Assembly (NCBI RefSeq): GCF_000189255.1
Contig: NZ_AEVS01000116.1
Coordinates: 35,913-99,912 of the forward strand
From: Vibrio brasiliensis LMG 20546
GTDB lineage: Bacteria; Pseudomonadota; Gammaproteobacteria; Enterobacterales; Vibrionaceae
Length of the DNA stretch: 64,000 nt
Reading direction: 5' to 3'
Shown here: one piece after another, positions 19,041 through 29,837 of the stretch
How positions within the stretch are numbered: the stretch's first letter is position 1
Layout of the letters: each line of letters begins with the position of its first letter
Notes under the pieces: generated by a model
Database searches by the model: none
Told to the model about the DNA's origin: nothing
Seen by the model: only the letters and a program-made list of their open reading frames with translations
Translations under genes and position numbers: made by a program

Positions 19041-19955
19041 ATGAAAGTACTGCTCACTGGTGGAACAGGTTTTATCGGCCGTGAACTGCTTAAACACTTA
19101 ACCACCCATGAGATCGTACTGCTCACTCGCGAACCAAGAGTGGCGAGAGAGCGGCTCAGCCATACAGATATGGGGAACGTTACCTACGTTTCTGACTTAG
19201 ATGGTTTTCAACATCTCAATGATTTTGATGCGGTAATCAACCTTGCCGGCGAACCTATTGCCGACAAACGCTGGAGCAAAAAACAGAAACAGACTATTTG
19301 TGATAGTCGCTGGGCGTTAACAGAGCGTTTGGTCGAACTGATTCACGCCAGTACCAACCCTCCTGAGGTATTTATAAGCGGCTCTGCGGTTGGCTATTAT
19401 GGCGATCAACAAGAACATCCATTCGACGAAACCCTCCATGTCACAGACCTCGGTTTTCCTCATCATGTCTGCAGTAAATGGGAGCAGATTGCTAACCGTG
19501 CTCGCTCAGAGATGACACGCGTATGTATCTTGCGCACTGGCGTAGTATTGGCACCGCAAGGCGGAGCTTTACTCAAGATGTTACCTCCATACCGCTTAGG
19601 CCTTGGTGGCCCACTTGGACATGGTCGTCAATATGTACCCTGGATACATATGTTGGATATGGTCAGAGGTATCGTCTATTTACTCGAAACACCTCATGCA
19701 CACGGCGAGTTTAATTTATGTGCCCCTCATCCGGTGACAAATAAGCTGTTCAGTCAAACATTAGCCAAAACCTTAAGACGCCCTCACCTGCTACGTACGC
19801 CCAAATGGGTTATGTCTCTGGCGATGGGAGAAAGCTCAGTATTGCTATTCGATAGTATTCGTGCCAAACCAAAGAAACTCACTGAGCTAGGCTTCCATTT
19901 TAGCTATTCGCGAATTGAGCCTGCGTTAAAAAATCTATTACAACACCATGAGTAA
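19041..19955 (+). CDS. yfcH: TIGR01777-family NAD(P)-dependent epimerase
   Basis: This 304-residue protein has an N-terminal Rossmann motif GGTGFIG (residues 7-13), the family segments NLAGEPIADKRW and SGSAVGYYGD with the catalytic-type Tyr, and a C-terminal DUF1731 segment. It is the extended-SDR protein called YfcH in E. coli; no substrate is known. An AGGA ribosome-binding site precedes the ATG. The next gene, another dehydrogenase, starts 43 bp downstream. Confidence 0.88.
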   Translation: MKVLLTGGTGFIGRELLKHLTTHEIVLLTREPRVARERLSHTDMGNVTYVSDLDGFQHLNDFDAVINLAGEPIADKRWSKKQKQTICDSRWALTERLVELIHASTNPPEVFISGSAVGYYGDQQEHPFDETLHVTDLGFPHHVCSKWEQIANRARSEMTRVCILRTGVVLAPQGGALLKMLPPYRLGLGGPLGHGRQYVPWIHMLDMVRGIVYLLETPHAHGEFNLCAPHPVTNKLFSQTLAKTLRRPHLLRTPKWVMSLAMGESSVLLFDSIRAKPKKLTELGFHFSYSRIEPALKNLLQHHE

Positions 19956-19998
19956 TCCAGTACCCTAGAGGAAATTATTGCTAACTTTCTGACTTCAC

Positions 19999-20826
19999 AT
20001 GCAAAAGACCATCTTAATTACAGGCTGCTCGACAGGTATTGGATATACATGTGCCCATGCATTACATAAACGTGGTTATAAGGTTATCGCCTCATGTCGT
20101 AAGCAAGCGGATGTTGAAAAGCTGCAAGCAGAAGGACTAACAGCGATACTACTCGACCTCAGTGACAGTCAAAGTATCAGCCAAGGTGTAGAGAAAGCAC
20201 TCCAGTTAACAGGTGGCAAACTGGATGCGCTGTTCAATAACGGGGCTTACGGCCAACCAGGAGCGCTAGAAGATCTACCAACCGACGGTTTACGTGAACA
20301 GTTCGAAACCAATTTCTTCGGTTGGCATCAGTTAGTGTGCGAGATTCTGCCTGTAATGCGCCAGCAGGGTTATGGTCGCATAGTACAGAACAGCTCGGTG
20401 TTAGGCTTTGCTGCGATGAAGTATCGCGGTGCCTATAACGCGTCAAAGTTTGCTATTGAGGGGTGGAGCGATACACTTCGATTAGAGCTTTCTCCAACCG
20501 ATATCCATATCAGCCTTATCGAGCCTGGTCCTATAGAAACTCAGTTTCGCGCCAATGCATTAAAAGCCTTTCAACGTTGGATCGCCATCGAAGGCAGCGC
20601 CCATCAAGAACAGTATCAACAGCAAATGTCGCGACTCAACAGCCAAAGCTCAAATAACGCCTTTGTTCTGCCAGCGGAGTCTTGTATTAAACCGCTAATC
20701 CATGCGTTAGAGTCTGATAAACCTAAGATTCGCTATCGTATTACCACTCCAACTAAAGTTTTCGCTGTCTTGAAGCGTCTACTGCCAACCCGATTACTTG
20801 ATAAGATCCTGTGGCATGCCGCATAA
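19999..20826 (+). CDS. ybbO: Short-chain dehydrogenase YbbO-like
   Basis: This 275-residue classical SDR has the cofactor motif TGCSTGIG, a Ser (NSSVLGF) and the catalytic YNASK. The usual NNAG motif is NNGA here. Overall sequence and neighbourhood match E. coli YbbO, which is reported to act on retinoids and other aldehydes; the true substrate is unknown. cnoX, qmcA and ybbJ follow, the same gene set as around E. coli ybbO. The coding region starts only 43 bp after yfcH, so the two may be co-transcribed. Confidence 0.82.
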   Translation: MQKTILITGCSTGIGYTCAHALHKRGYKVIASCRKQADVEKLQAEGLTAILLDLSDSQSISQGVEKALQLTGGKLDALFNNGAYGQPGALEDLPTDGLREQFETNFFGWHQLVCEILPVMRQQGYGRIVQNSSVLGFAAMKYRGAYNASKFAIEGWSDTLRLELSPTDIHISLIEPGPIETQFRANALKAFQRWIAIEGSAHQEQYQQQMSRLNSQSSNNAFVLPAESCIKPLIHALESDKPKIRYRITTPTKVFAVLKRLLPTRLLDKILWHAA

Positions 20827-20929
20827 CATCATCTTATCAGCTGTCATTATTTCGTAACATTGAGGCTCTATATTAAAGCTTGGGGAAACCCTTGGACAGA
20901 AATTGCATTGCTACATTCGGAATAACTCA

Positions 20930-20995
20930 ATGTCTTTAATACAGTTAAACTGGCTGAGTGTGGGAGTGGCGCTAACATTGTTTATCGTTTTATAA
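20930..20995 (+). CDS. Candidate 21-residue membrane peptide
   Basis: An ATG at 20930 opens a 21-codon frame encoding a peptide of short polar start and hydrophobic remainder (WLSVGVALTLFIVL) that would span the membrane once. A weak GGAA lies about 10 nt upstream. A strong terminator follows at 21021-21056, so this 320-bp gap between ybbO and cnoX contains a discrete small transcription unit. It could equally be a small RNA. I know no homologue; confidence that it is translated is low. Confidence 0.3.
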   Translation: MSLIQLNWLSVGVALTLFIVL

Positions 20996-21020
20996 ACACC
21001 TTCGCTTGCCCGTTTGGGAA

Positions 21021-21056
21021 TACAAAACACCGCCTTATTTCGGCGGTGCTTTTGTA
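21021..21056 (+). terminator. Strong terminator between ybbO and cnoX
   Basis: Stem CACCGCC / GGCGGTG with a 7-nt loop is extended by TACAAAA / TTTTGTA and ends in a T-rich run. It lies about 200 bp past ybbO, which suggests it ends a separate small transcript. Confidence 0.8.
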
Positions 21057-21147
21057 TTTATCGCCGGATAATTCAACTCGTTACCTTGAACTCCCCCTTT
21101 GACGCCCATATCTTTGTTATACAGTCTATGTAGCAAGGAAACTTTAC

Positions 21148-22002
21148 ATGCAATCTCCATTTATTGTTGAGCTCAACGAGCAAAACTTCCGTCAAGTACT
21201 CGAAGGCTCAATGCAAACACCTGTGCTCATTCATTTCTGGGCTCCTATGAGTCAAGAGAGCTCACAGGTGATTCCTGATCTGCAAATGCTCGCTCAACAG
21301 TATAACGGTGCGTTTACTCTTGCTCTTCTTAACTGTGAACAGGAGCAGATGATCGCGAGTCAGTTTGGCGTACAAGCCTTGCCAACCATAGCCCTGTTTG
21401 TTAACGGTCAGCCAGTAGATGGGCTGGGTGGTCCACAGCCTATCGCGGCGATTCAGGAAATGTTGACCAAGCATCTGCCAAGTCAGGACGAGCTTAACCT
21501 CAAGCAGGCTCTGGAATTAATTCAGGCTGGCGAGCATAGCCAGGCTCTGCCACTTTTGGAGTCGTTAGATCCAGCAATTCAAGAAAAAGGCGACGTGAAG
21601 CTTGCGCTAGCAGACTGCTATCTTGAAGCGCAAAACTTCGACCAAGGGAGAGCGCTACTCGAACGTATTCCTCTCGAGTATCAGGACAGTTATTACAAAG
21701 GCTTGATTGCTAAACTTGACCTCCACGCGCAGGCAGCAAACAGTCCTGAGATTCAACACTTAGAGCAAGCGCTTCAGGAAAACCCGAGTGACGCTAAACT
21801 GACTAATGAACTGGCGCTGAGCTATCATCAGGTAAACCGTGATGAAGAAGCTCTTGAGTTACTTTGGGGCTTATTAAAGAGTGACCTCAACACTCTCGAT
21901 GGTGAGCTTAAGAAATCATTTATGGATATTCTTGCGGCTTTGGGCCAGGGAAATGCAATGGCCAGTAAGTACCGTCGCCAACTTTACTCAATGCTTTACT
22001 AG
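21148..22002 (+). CDS. cnoX: Chaperedoxin CnoX (YbbN): thioredoxin-like plus TPR
   Basis: This 284-residue protein has an N-terminal thioredoxin fold (about 1-110) and a C-terminal TPR-like helical domain (about 120-284). E. coli CnoX is a holdase that protects proteins under hypochlorite stress and hands them to DnaK and GroEL. At the active-site position E. coli has SQHC; here the sequence reads SQES, so this motif has no cysteine. A later cysteine (LLNCEQEQM) is kept. Any disulfide exchange would depend on that residue alone. Confidence 0.88.
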   Translation: MQSPFIVELNEQNFRQVLEGSMQTPVLIHFWAPMSQESSQVIPDLQMLAQQYNGAFTLALLNCEQEQMIASQFGVQALPTIALFVNGQPVDGLGGPQPIAAIQEMLTKHLPSQDELNLKQALELIQAGEHSQALPLLESLDPAIQEKGDVKLALADCYLEAQNFDQGRALLERIPLEYQDSYYKGLIAKLDLHAQAANSPEIQHLEQALQENPSDAKLTNELALSYHQVNRDEEALELLWGLLKSDLNTLDGELKKSFMDILAALGQGNAMASKYRRQLYSMLY

Positions 22003-22023
22003 CGCCTTCCAAATCAAAAACTT

Positions 22024-22050
22024 AAAGCCGGTTATACCGGCTTTTATTTT
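22024..22050 (+). terminator. Terminator of cnoX
   Basis: Stem AAAGCCGG / CCGGCTTT with a 5-nt loop is followed by TTATTTT, 21 bp after the stop. Confidence 0.85.
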
Positions 22051-22142
22051 GTCAAAAATCGCCTTAAGTTCTCACTTGTGCCATTGTTTCAGTAGTCTAA
22101 ATAAGCAACAATTACTCAACGACTCTCATAAGGAACTTTAAT

Positions 22143-23066
22143 ATGGCTATTGATTCATTGATTACTATCGGCGTGTTTCTCATTGTCGCCGTGGCCTTGT
22201 TGATCGCTGGGGTAAAAACCGTCCCTCAAGGTAATAACTGGACCGTTGAGCGCTTCGGTCGCTATACCCATACCCTTAAACCGGGCCTCAACCTGATCAT
22301 CCCATTTATTGACGGTATCGGTCATAAAATCAATATGATGGAACGTGTACTAGACATCCCTGCGCAGGAAGTTATCTCGAAAGACAATGCCAACGTGACT
22401 ATTGACGCGGTCTGTTTCGTGCAGGTTATTGATGCCGCGCAAGCAGCCTATGAAGTAAACGACCTTGAACACGCGATTCGTAACTTAACCCTGACCAACA
22501 TTCGTACCGTACTTGGGTCAATGGAATTAGACGAGATGCTCAGTCAACGCGATATGATCAATACTAAGCTACTCGCAATTGTTGACGAAGCAACTAACCC
22601 ATGGGGTGTGAAAGTCACTCGTATTGAAATAAAAGATGTTCAGCCACCAGCAGATCTAACGGCGGCAATGAACGCCCAAATGAAAGCCGAGCGTAACAAG
22701 CGCGCAGAAGTCCTAGAAGCTGAAGGTGTTCGACAGGCCGAGATCCTACGTGCCGAAGGTCACAAGCAGTCAGAAATCCTTAAGGCTGAAGGTGATAAAC
22801 AAGCCGCTATACTTCAGGCAGAAGCGCGTGAACGTGCTGCAGAGGCAGAGGCTCGTGCGACGACTATGGTTTCAGAAGCGATTGCTAAGGGTGATATGCA
22901 GGCAGTGAATTACTTCATTGCTCAAGGCTATACCGAGGCAATTAAAACTATTGGCCAGGCAGAGAATGGTAAAATTATTATGTTGCCGCTAGAAGCATCC
23001 GGGTTAATGGGCTCTGTTGCCGGAATTGCCGAGATGTTTAAGCAAGATAAACCGGCAGCTAAGTAG
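22143..23066 (+). CDS. qmcA: SPFH/Band-7 membrane protein QmcA
   Basis: This 307-residue protein has an N-terminal membrane anchor (about 5-24), an SPFH domain beginning [19 protein letters not shown] and a long coiled-coil region with repeated alpha-helical heptads rich in Glu/Ala/Arg (about 180-260). It matches E. coli QmcA (YbbK), a stomatin-like protein that associates with FtsH and membrane protein quality control. The NfeD-like gene ybbJ follows after 8 bp, the usual SPFH-NfeD pair. Confidence 0.93.
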   Translation: MAIDSLITIGVFLIVAVALLIAGVKTVPQGNNWTVERFGRYTHTLKPGLNLIIPFIDGIGHKINMMERVLDIPAQEVISKDNANVTIDAVCFVQVIDAAQAAYEVNDLEHAIRNLTLTNIRTVLGSMELDEMLSQRDMINTKLLAIVDEATNPWGVKVTRIEIKDVQPPADLTAAMNAQMKAERNKRAEVLEAEGVRQAEILRAEGHKQSEILKAEGDKQAAILQAEARERAAEAEARATTMVSEAIAKGDMQAVNYFIAQGYTEAIKTIGQAENGKIIMLPLEASGLMGSVAGIAEMFKQDKPAAK

Positions 23067-23074
23067 AGGTTATT

Positions 23075-23527
23075 TTGTTGGAATTACTCGAAAGCGTAAA
23101 TTATTGGCATTGGCTGGCGTTGGGTCTTGCTCTTCTAGCATGTGAATTGCTCGGAACGGCAGGTTACTTACTGTGGCTAGGCTTATCCGCTATGGTTGTT
23201 GGTGCTCTATTAACCGTAATACCAATGAGCTGGCAGCTACAGTTGGTTTCATTCGGTGTCTTCTCTTTAGTCACCACTTGGCTATGGTGGCGACGTCAGT
23301 TGAAATCAGATACCGCTGACGACGCACAGCGCCAACTTAATCAAAAGCACAAACAGCTGGTCGGACAGACCTTCGTGCTGGATGAAGATTTCCCTGCAGG
23401 CAAAGGGCGTGTTAAGTTCGGAGATACCACTTGGACGGCTCAATCAGATAGTGCTATTGAAGCAGGGACACTAGTTGAAATCACCCAACTCAGCGGTATT
23501 GTGCTAACTATTTGCAAAAAAAATTAG
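23075..23527 (+). CDS. ybbJ: NfeD-like protein YbbJ
   Basis: This 150-residue protein has two or three N-terminal transmembrane segments (about 12-70) and a C-terminal OB-like soluble domain (VGQTFVLDEDFPAGKGRVKFGDTTW). It starts at TTG 23075, which has a GAGGT ribosome-binding site; no ATG is available near it. NfeD proteins pair with SPFH proteins such as QmcA, encoded immediately upstream, and probably help assemble membrane microdomains. A terminator follows. Confidence 0.92.
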   Translation: MLELLESVNYWHWLALGLALLACELLGTAGYLLWLGLSAMVVGALLTVIPMSWQLQLVSFGVFSLVTTWLWWRRQLKSDTADDAQRQLNQKHKQLVGQTFVLDEDFPAGKGRVKFGDTTWTAQSDSAIEAGTLVEITQLSGIVLTICKKN

Positions 23528-23535
23528 CCGCATTT

Positions 23536-23570
23536 ATGGCTCTCTAACTTCAATCGAGAGCCATTTTACT
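23536..23570 (+). terminator. Terminator of qmcA-ybbJ
   Basis: Stem ATGGCTCTC / GAGAGCCAT with an 11-nt loop is followed by TTTT. It starts 9 bp after the ybbJ stop. Confidence 0.8.
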
Positions 23571-23867
23571 CATTTTTCTTTCCTATTAAACCAAACACTT
23601 TAAATATCAGTAGCTTATTAATTATCCTTAGAAATTAAACCAAGTAAATTGGAGCTATGCCTCGGAATTTAATTCCATGTTAATTGTAGTGATAAATTAC
23701 AAACTTATTTATTTCAGTGTCTTATTAATTATAAGAGCGCAATAAGTTTGCTTTATTTATCTACACAAAATTTCGATTAGCTCGAATTTCTTTGATCTTT
23801 ATGTGTCCTTATACATACTAAATATATCTCTACTTCGTGAGATGACTCGCATTTATAGGAGATTGTT
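23571..23867. other. AT-rich intergenic region upstream of the 57-codon gene
   Basis: This stretch of about 300 bp is much richer in A/T than its neighbours and has no ORF worth calling. It should hold the promoter of the small secreted-protein gene at 23868. Confidence 0.4.
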
Positions 23868-24041
23868 ATGAGAGTATTAGCTATTGTTGTTTTTGTTTTT
23901 TCACCTTTTTATGCACTTTCCGAAGCACCTGAAATCGGTGCTGGTGTTTCAGGCCCTTACATTGAATGCCAGCTTCCAAGCGGTGAAATGGAATATACAC
24001 CGGTCTTAGTTTGTAAGAACAAAGGTGGTAAAGAGAGCTAA
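23868..24041 (+). CDS. Small secreted protein of 57 residues, unknown
   Basis: An ATG at 23868, 6 nt after a perfect AGGAG ribosome-binding site, opens a 57-codon frame. The product has a signal peptide (MRVLAIVVFVFSPFYALS, cleavage about residue 18-20) and a mature part of about 38 residues with two cysteines (C34, C49) suited to one disulfide. A strong terminator begins right after the stop codon. The unit of good ribosome-binding site, signal peptide and terminator strongly suggests a real gene. I do not recognise the family. It precedes a DUF2057 gene on the same strand. Confidence 0.72.
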   Translation: MRVLAIVVFVFSPFYALSEAPEIGAGVSGPYIECQLPSGEMEYTPVLVCKNKGGKES

Positions 24042-24072
24042 AAAATAAAGGAGGGCTCCCCTCCTTTATTTT
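24042..24072 (+). terminator. Terminator of the 57-codon gene
   Basis: A perfect 14-bp stem (AAAATAAAGGAGGG-type arm with its complement) and 3-nt loop ends in TTTT. It starts at the stop codon of the small secreted-protein gene. Confidence 0.88.
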
Positions 24073-24172
24073 AATTACTATGACAAAAGCAACAATTCAA
24101 ATAACAATAAATAGATCGTGCGTCTAGTTCGTAATATAATTATATCTTCACATTTCTAGTTATGGACTGACA

Positions 24173-24823
24173 ATGAAACTTAATAAATTATTAGCTCTAA
24201 GCTGCGGTTTAATTGCCCCACTATCTTTTGCAGATGTAAACATTGACATTCCACGAGACGTGCAAATTTTAGTCGTCAACGGTGAGGATGCTGGCTATTC
24301 AAGCTTCGGCTTTGATTACAAAGAGAACTTACATTTAAACGATGGTATTAACCAAGTCGTATTTAGAATCTCCAAAGTCGTTAATGAAAGTGGCAATAAA
24401 TCCACTAAATTCAAATCTAAACCTTTAGTTGCAACTATTGAAAGTGCTGACAGTCACCTAAAGTTAGAAGTACCTAACTTAAAAACTCTTCAGTCTGGTT
24501 ACGATTTCGATAGTAATCCAAGCTTTAACGTAAGTACGATTGATGGTGAAGTAGAATATTTTAAACAAGGCCAACTCAGAACTCTCGCAACCTTTGGTTC
24601 TGATTTTGTTCAAGCGACTGAGAACTTTAATAAGAGTAGTGAACCAGCGAGCTTAGCTCATTTGGTATCTGCTTCAACCAATCCAAACAAAGTAACTGCA
24701 CCAACTCCAGAGAAAAAGGTTAAAGCGACAGCTCAAGCCAATACTGATTTGAAATCTCTATTTTTAAATAAATCCTATCAAGAAAAACAAGAGTTTCTAT
24801 CTTGGGCAATTAAAAACATGTAG
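24173..24823 (+). CDS. DUF2057 (YccT/UPF0319-like) exported protein
   Basis: This 216-residue protein has a signal peptide (MKLNKLLALS..., cleavage after residue 20), a beta-rich middle (DVNIDIPRDVQILVVNGED) and a helical C-terminus ending EFLSWAIKNM. The gene at the left edge of the window encodes a second member with the same ending. The function of the family is unknown; it is periplasmic or surface associated in enteric and marine gammaproteobacteria. A terminator follows and a porin gene converges on it. Both DUF2057 genes here adjoin a porin gene. Confidence 0.85.
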   Translation: MKLNKLLALSCGLIAPLSFADVNIDIPRDVQILVVNGEDAGYSSFGFDYKENLHLNDGINQVVFRISKVVNESGNKSTKFKSKPLVATIESADSHLKLEVPNLKTLQSGYDFDSNPSFNVSTIDGEVEYFKQGQLRTLATFGSDFVQATENFNKSSEPASLAHLVSASTNPNKVTAPTPEKKVKATAQANTDLKSLFLNKSYQEKQEFLSWAIKNM

Positions 24824-24840
24824 TTAACATTGATGAATAA

Positions 24841-24870
24841 TAAAAGCTGCCAATTGGCAGCTTTTATTTT
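24841..24870 (+). terminator. Terminator of the DUF2057 gene
   Basis: The perfect palindrome TAAAAGCTGCCA / TGGCAGCTTTTA is followed by TTTTA, 18 bp after the stop. Confidence 0.85.
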
Positions 24871-24949
24871 ATCTATGGTAAGCATAAGGACAACTGAAAA
24901 TATTCGTCACGCAATTTCCAATTAAATCTTCCGCCTTGTAACTATATAC

Positions 24950-24976
24950 AAAAAAGGCTAGCCGAATCGGCTAGCC
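24950..24976 (-). terminator. Terminator of the second porin gene
   Basis: A perfect 10-bp stem GGCTAGCCGA / TCGGCTAGCC with a 1-nt loop is followed by TTTTTT on the minus strand, 32 bp past the porin stop. Confidence 0.9.
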
Positions 24977-25008
24977 AAAAGAAAAGTATGTAGATTTACA
25001 CGACTATA

Positions 25009-26049
25009 TTAGAAGTAGTATTCCATACCTACACGCCAGCCTAGGTCAGACTCTGTACCAGCTGTAGTTTCGTCTTCTTGGTGAACTAAACGTAGGTACA
25101 CAACTGCCGCAGGATCAATTGAGTACATTGCCTGACCAGTAATTGCAGTCGTATTCTTAGTTGCTTTAACACCATCAGTCTCAACATCAGAGTTAGCTGC
25201 GTAGTTAAGGTTGAATGTCCAGTGTTCAACACCAGTGTAGTAAGCACCTAGTTTGATCGCATCTTGAGACTTCTTGTTGTAACCAGGAGTTACAGTCGTG
25301 TTGTCATTTGTAGGATCAGCTTGGATTTCTGCATTCAGGTACGCCATGTGGAAACCCATGTTATCGAAATCTAAGTTAACACCCGCGATATATGCGTTTG
25401 ATTCACCGTGAATATTATCTGCTAGTGGACGGTCGTTGTTGTGCTCGTAAGCCGCTTTGAACGTTGCAACACCTGCAGTGAATTGCGCAGAACCACTGTA
25501 TACGTTAGAACCTTCAATCTCTTCCTCACCACGACCAACAGCTAGGTCAAAGCTAAAGCCACCTAGGTTAGCTGAATCATAACGAATCATGTTTGGTTGA
25601 CGATCGTAGTTTACGTTACCAGTGTTACCAGTTGTAAAACCAGCACCTGAAGATTGACCAGTGTAACCATCGATAACTTCGAAAAGTGGAGTCAAAACGC
25701 GACCGAAGTATAGTTTGCCACCTTGGTCAAAATCGAAACCGCCGTATGTATCACGTACACCTAGACCGCTGCCTGAACCGTCATCGCCTACGTTGCCACC
25801 TTCAAGTTGCCAAATGATTTTTGGGCCACGCTCAAATTGAGCAGCACCACGTACACCGATACGTGATTCATTATCCATCACGATTGGCTTATCTGCGCCA
25901 GCTGTATTATTTGCATTTTGAGCGATTGAGATTGCGATTTGGCCGTACAGGTCAACAGTTTCTGTTGCTGGCTTTGCTAGTGCAGAACCTGAGAATGCTA
26001 CAGATGCCACTGCAGCACCTAGAAGAGTACGTTTAAACATTTTGTCCAT
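25009..26049 (-). CDS. OmpU-like general porin (second copy)
   Basis: This 346-residue outer-membrane porin starts at ATG 26049, 7 nt after AGGAG. It has a signal peptide (cleavage after GSALA, residue 25), strands such as ETVDLYGQIAISIAQ, DNESRIGVRG and GKLYFGRVLTPLFEVIDGYTG, and ends in MEYYF. It shares order and motifs with the porin at 695-1810 (for example RIGxRxA and FGRxLTPLxE), so the two are paralogues. Vibrio porins of this kind are the classical target of ToxR. The long AT-rich upstream region contains a CRP-like sequence. Codon use is strongly biased, as expected for an abundant protein. Confidence 0.92.
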   Translation of the reverse strand: MDKMFKRTLLGAAVASVAFSGSALAKPATETVDLYGQIAISIAQNANNTAGADKPIVMDNESRIGVRGAAQFERGPKIIWQLEGGNVGDDGSGSGLGVRDTYGGFDFDQGGKLYFGRVLTPLFEVIDGYTGQSSGAGFTTGNTGNVNYDRQPNMIRYDSANLGGFSFDLAVGRGEEEIEGSNVYSGSAQFTAGVATFKAAYEHNNDRPLADNIHGESNAYIAGVNLDFDNMGFHMAYLNAEIQADPTNDNTTVTPGYNKKSQDAIKLGAYYTGVEHWTFNLNYAANSDVETDGVKATKNTTAITGQAMYSIDPAAVVYLRLVHQEDETTAGTESDLGWRVGMEYYF

Positions 26050-26500
26050 GGAAAAACTCCTAAAAATGGATATAGCTGTCTTATTGTTTTTCTCACCTTA
26101 AGTTGGCCGCCGAAGGGAGAAATCATTTCCTATGTCGAGAGCTGCAAGTTAATCATTAATTGTTCGCTCTCTATTTCCTGCATACACACTGTGTATCCAT
26201 GCACTCAGACTAACTTCGCGACGAAAAACATCAACCAGAACTTAATTTCCATATAAAAAAATATGACCAGCTACAAAGTTTTCTCAAAGCAGTGATCTAG
26301 ATCGCCAAACACAAACAAAAACCTTAATTCAAATATATAAAAAGTTAAGAATCAAATACTTAAATATAAAAACATCAAAAATCAATTTGAACTCACTCGC
26401 AAAAACTTTTCCATAATTGATAGATCTCTAGTTAATTGATCCACTTCACAGAAGAACATCAGATAAAATGACATGAAAATTGAGCCATTAATTACAGACA
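26050..26500. other. Long AT-rich promoter region of the second porin
   Basis: About 450 bp without a gene, with many A/T tracts of the kind favoured by ToxR and H-NS. A CRP-like half-palindrome occurs at 26290-26307. I could not identify defined ToxR boxes by eye. Confidence 0.45.
26290..26307. promoter_or_regulatory. Candidate CRP site upstream of the second porin
   Basis: GTGATCTAGATC matches the core of the CRP consensus TGTGATCTAGATCACA; the last four bases (GCCA) deviate. It is about 240 bp from the porin start, which is far for direct activation. Confidence 0.35.
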
Positions 26501-26529
26501 AAAAAAAAGCCACCTTATTGGTGGCTTTT
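26501..26529 (-). terminator. Terminator of ligA
   Basis: Stem AAAAGCCACC / GGTGGCTTTT with a 5-nt loop is followed on the minus strand by a run of T, 17 bp past the ligA stop. Confidence 0.88.
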
Positions 26530-26545
26530 AGTTGTTTAATCTTAC

Positions 26546-28618
<2,073 letters not shown>

Positions 28619-28684
28619 TTAGCCATGAAGTATGACTATGCCATGGCAAGTTATCAACTTACTAAGGTTGCGATTGAAAATAAC

Positions 28685-28709
28685 AAAGGCTCCCATCAGG
28701 AGCCTTTTT
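28685..28709 (-). terminator. Terminator-like hairpin between zipA and ligA
   Basis: Stem AAAGGCTCC / GGAGCCTTT with a 5-nt loop follows zipA by about 25 bp. The T-run is stronger on the plus strand than on the minus strand, so termination of zipA may be partial. Confidence 0.65.
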
Positions 28710-28732
28710 GGATTTAGACCGCGACTGAATCG

Positions 28733-29632
28733 CTAAGCCGTAGCAGCGGCTTTAAACTTCTGGATTTGCGCTTTATAGGCGTCGATACGATTTGGTGTAA
28801 TTAGGTTTCTCGCATCATCGAGAACATTTGCGCCCAAGTCGTCAGCAATCAGTTGAGCGGTTTTCAGCATCAGCTTGAAGTTAGGGTCCGGATCGCCATA
28901 ACAAGGCAGAGTCATAAAGAAGGAAATGCCTTTGGTTGAAAACTCTGCCGGGTCATCATGCTGTAGTGTTCCTGGCTGCATCATGTTAGCAACGCTGAAC
29001 AGTACCTTACCGGTTCCAGACAGATCCGCATGACGGTGGAAGATATCCATCTCACCATAGATCAGGCCATTTTGCTGCATACTTTCGAACAGCTTGGTTC
29101 CTATGAATGGCTCATCACCAGAGCAATGAACATTAAGAACAATGACCTCTAACGGTGCTTCTTCAACTGGCTCTTCTTGCTGAGCCTCTACTGGCTCAAG
29201 GGCTGGTTCATTTTCAGCTGCGATTTCAATTGCCGTTTCAGCAATGGGTTCAACCTCATCGAGAGCCTTAGTTGAAATAGATGGCACATCTAATTCAAGC
29301 TCATCTTCTTTCTCAACTTTCTCTACAGGGCGCTCGACGGCAGTTTGTTCTGGCTCTTGATAGCTATCGATCAATGGATCTGCAATCACTTCATCCTGTG
29401 CGACAAAGCCAGGTTCTTTACGCTCTTTCTTGATGATTTCAAAATCGTCTTCTGGAGCAAAGGCACGTTCAGGTACTACGTCCGACTCTTCATTCTCGAC
29501 ATCCAACTTACCAAGTGGCTTGCTACCGAACTTGGCTTTCCCTTCTTTTTTACTTGTCCACAATCCATGGAACAGAAGAGCGGCAATCGCTAATGCTCCA
29601 ACAATTATGAGTACAAATCGCAGTTCCTGCAT
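28733..29632 (-). CDS. zipA: Cell division protein ZipA
   Basis: This 299-residue protein has an N-terminal membrane anchor ([20 protein letters not shown]), a short basic segment, a long acidic Pro/Glu/Val-rich linker (about 45-160) and a C-terminal FtsZ-binding domain (about 165-295, with [18 protein letters not shown] and DDARNLITP). ZipA tethers the FtsZ ring to the inner membrane early in septation. The gene order zipA-ligA, with divergent cysZ, is conserved in E. coli and vibrios. Confidence 0.96.
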   Translation of the reverse strand: MQELRFVLIIVGALAIAALLFHGLWTSKKEGKAKFGSKPLGKLDVENEESDVVPERAFAPEDDFEIIKKERKEPGFVAQDEVIADPLIDSYQEPEQTAVERPVEKVEKEDELELDVPSISTKALDEVEPIAETAIEIAAENEPALEPVEAQQEEPVEEAPLEVIVLNVHCSGDEPFIGTKLFESMQQNGLIYGEMDIFHRHADLSGTGKVLFSVANMMQPGTLQHDDPAEFSTKGISFFMTLPCYGDPDPNFKLMLKTAQLIADDLGANVLDDARNLITPNRIDAYKAQIQKFKAAATA

Positions 29633-29837
29633 GTTTAGCTCTCATTTGTTCAACAATGCAATGCGACAACATTGCTTAGATTGAATCTGTTTAAACCTAT
29701 ATCTAAGTTACTCTACCAAAACTCAGACCCGTTTTAGAACAACTTAATGTTAGAACTTCTTATAATGTTGTGATTTTGAACACGCTTTTTTCTTGATAAG
29801 ATACAAGGCGTTCATTTTTAAACCACTATAAATCACT

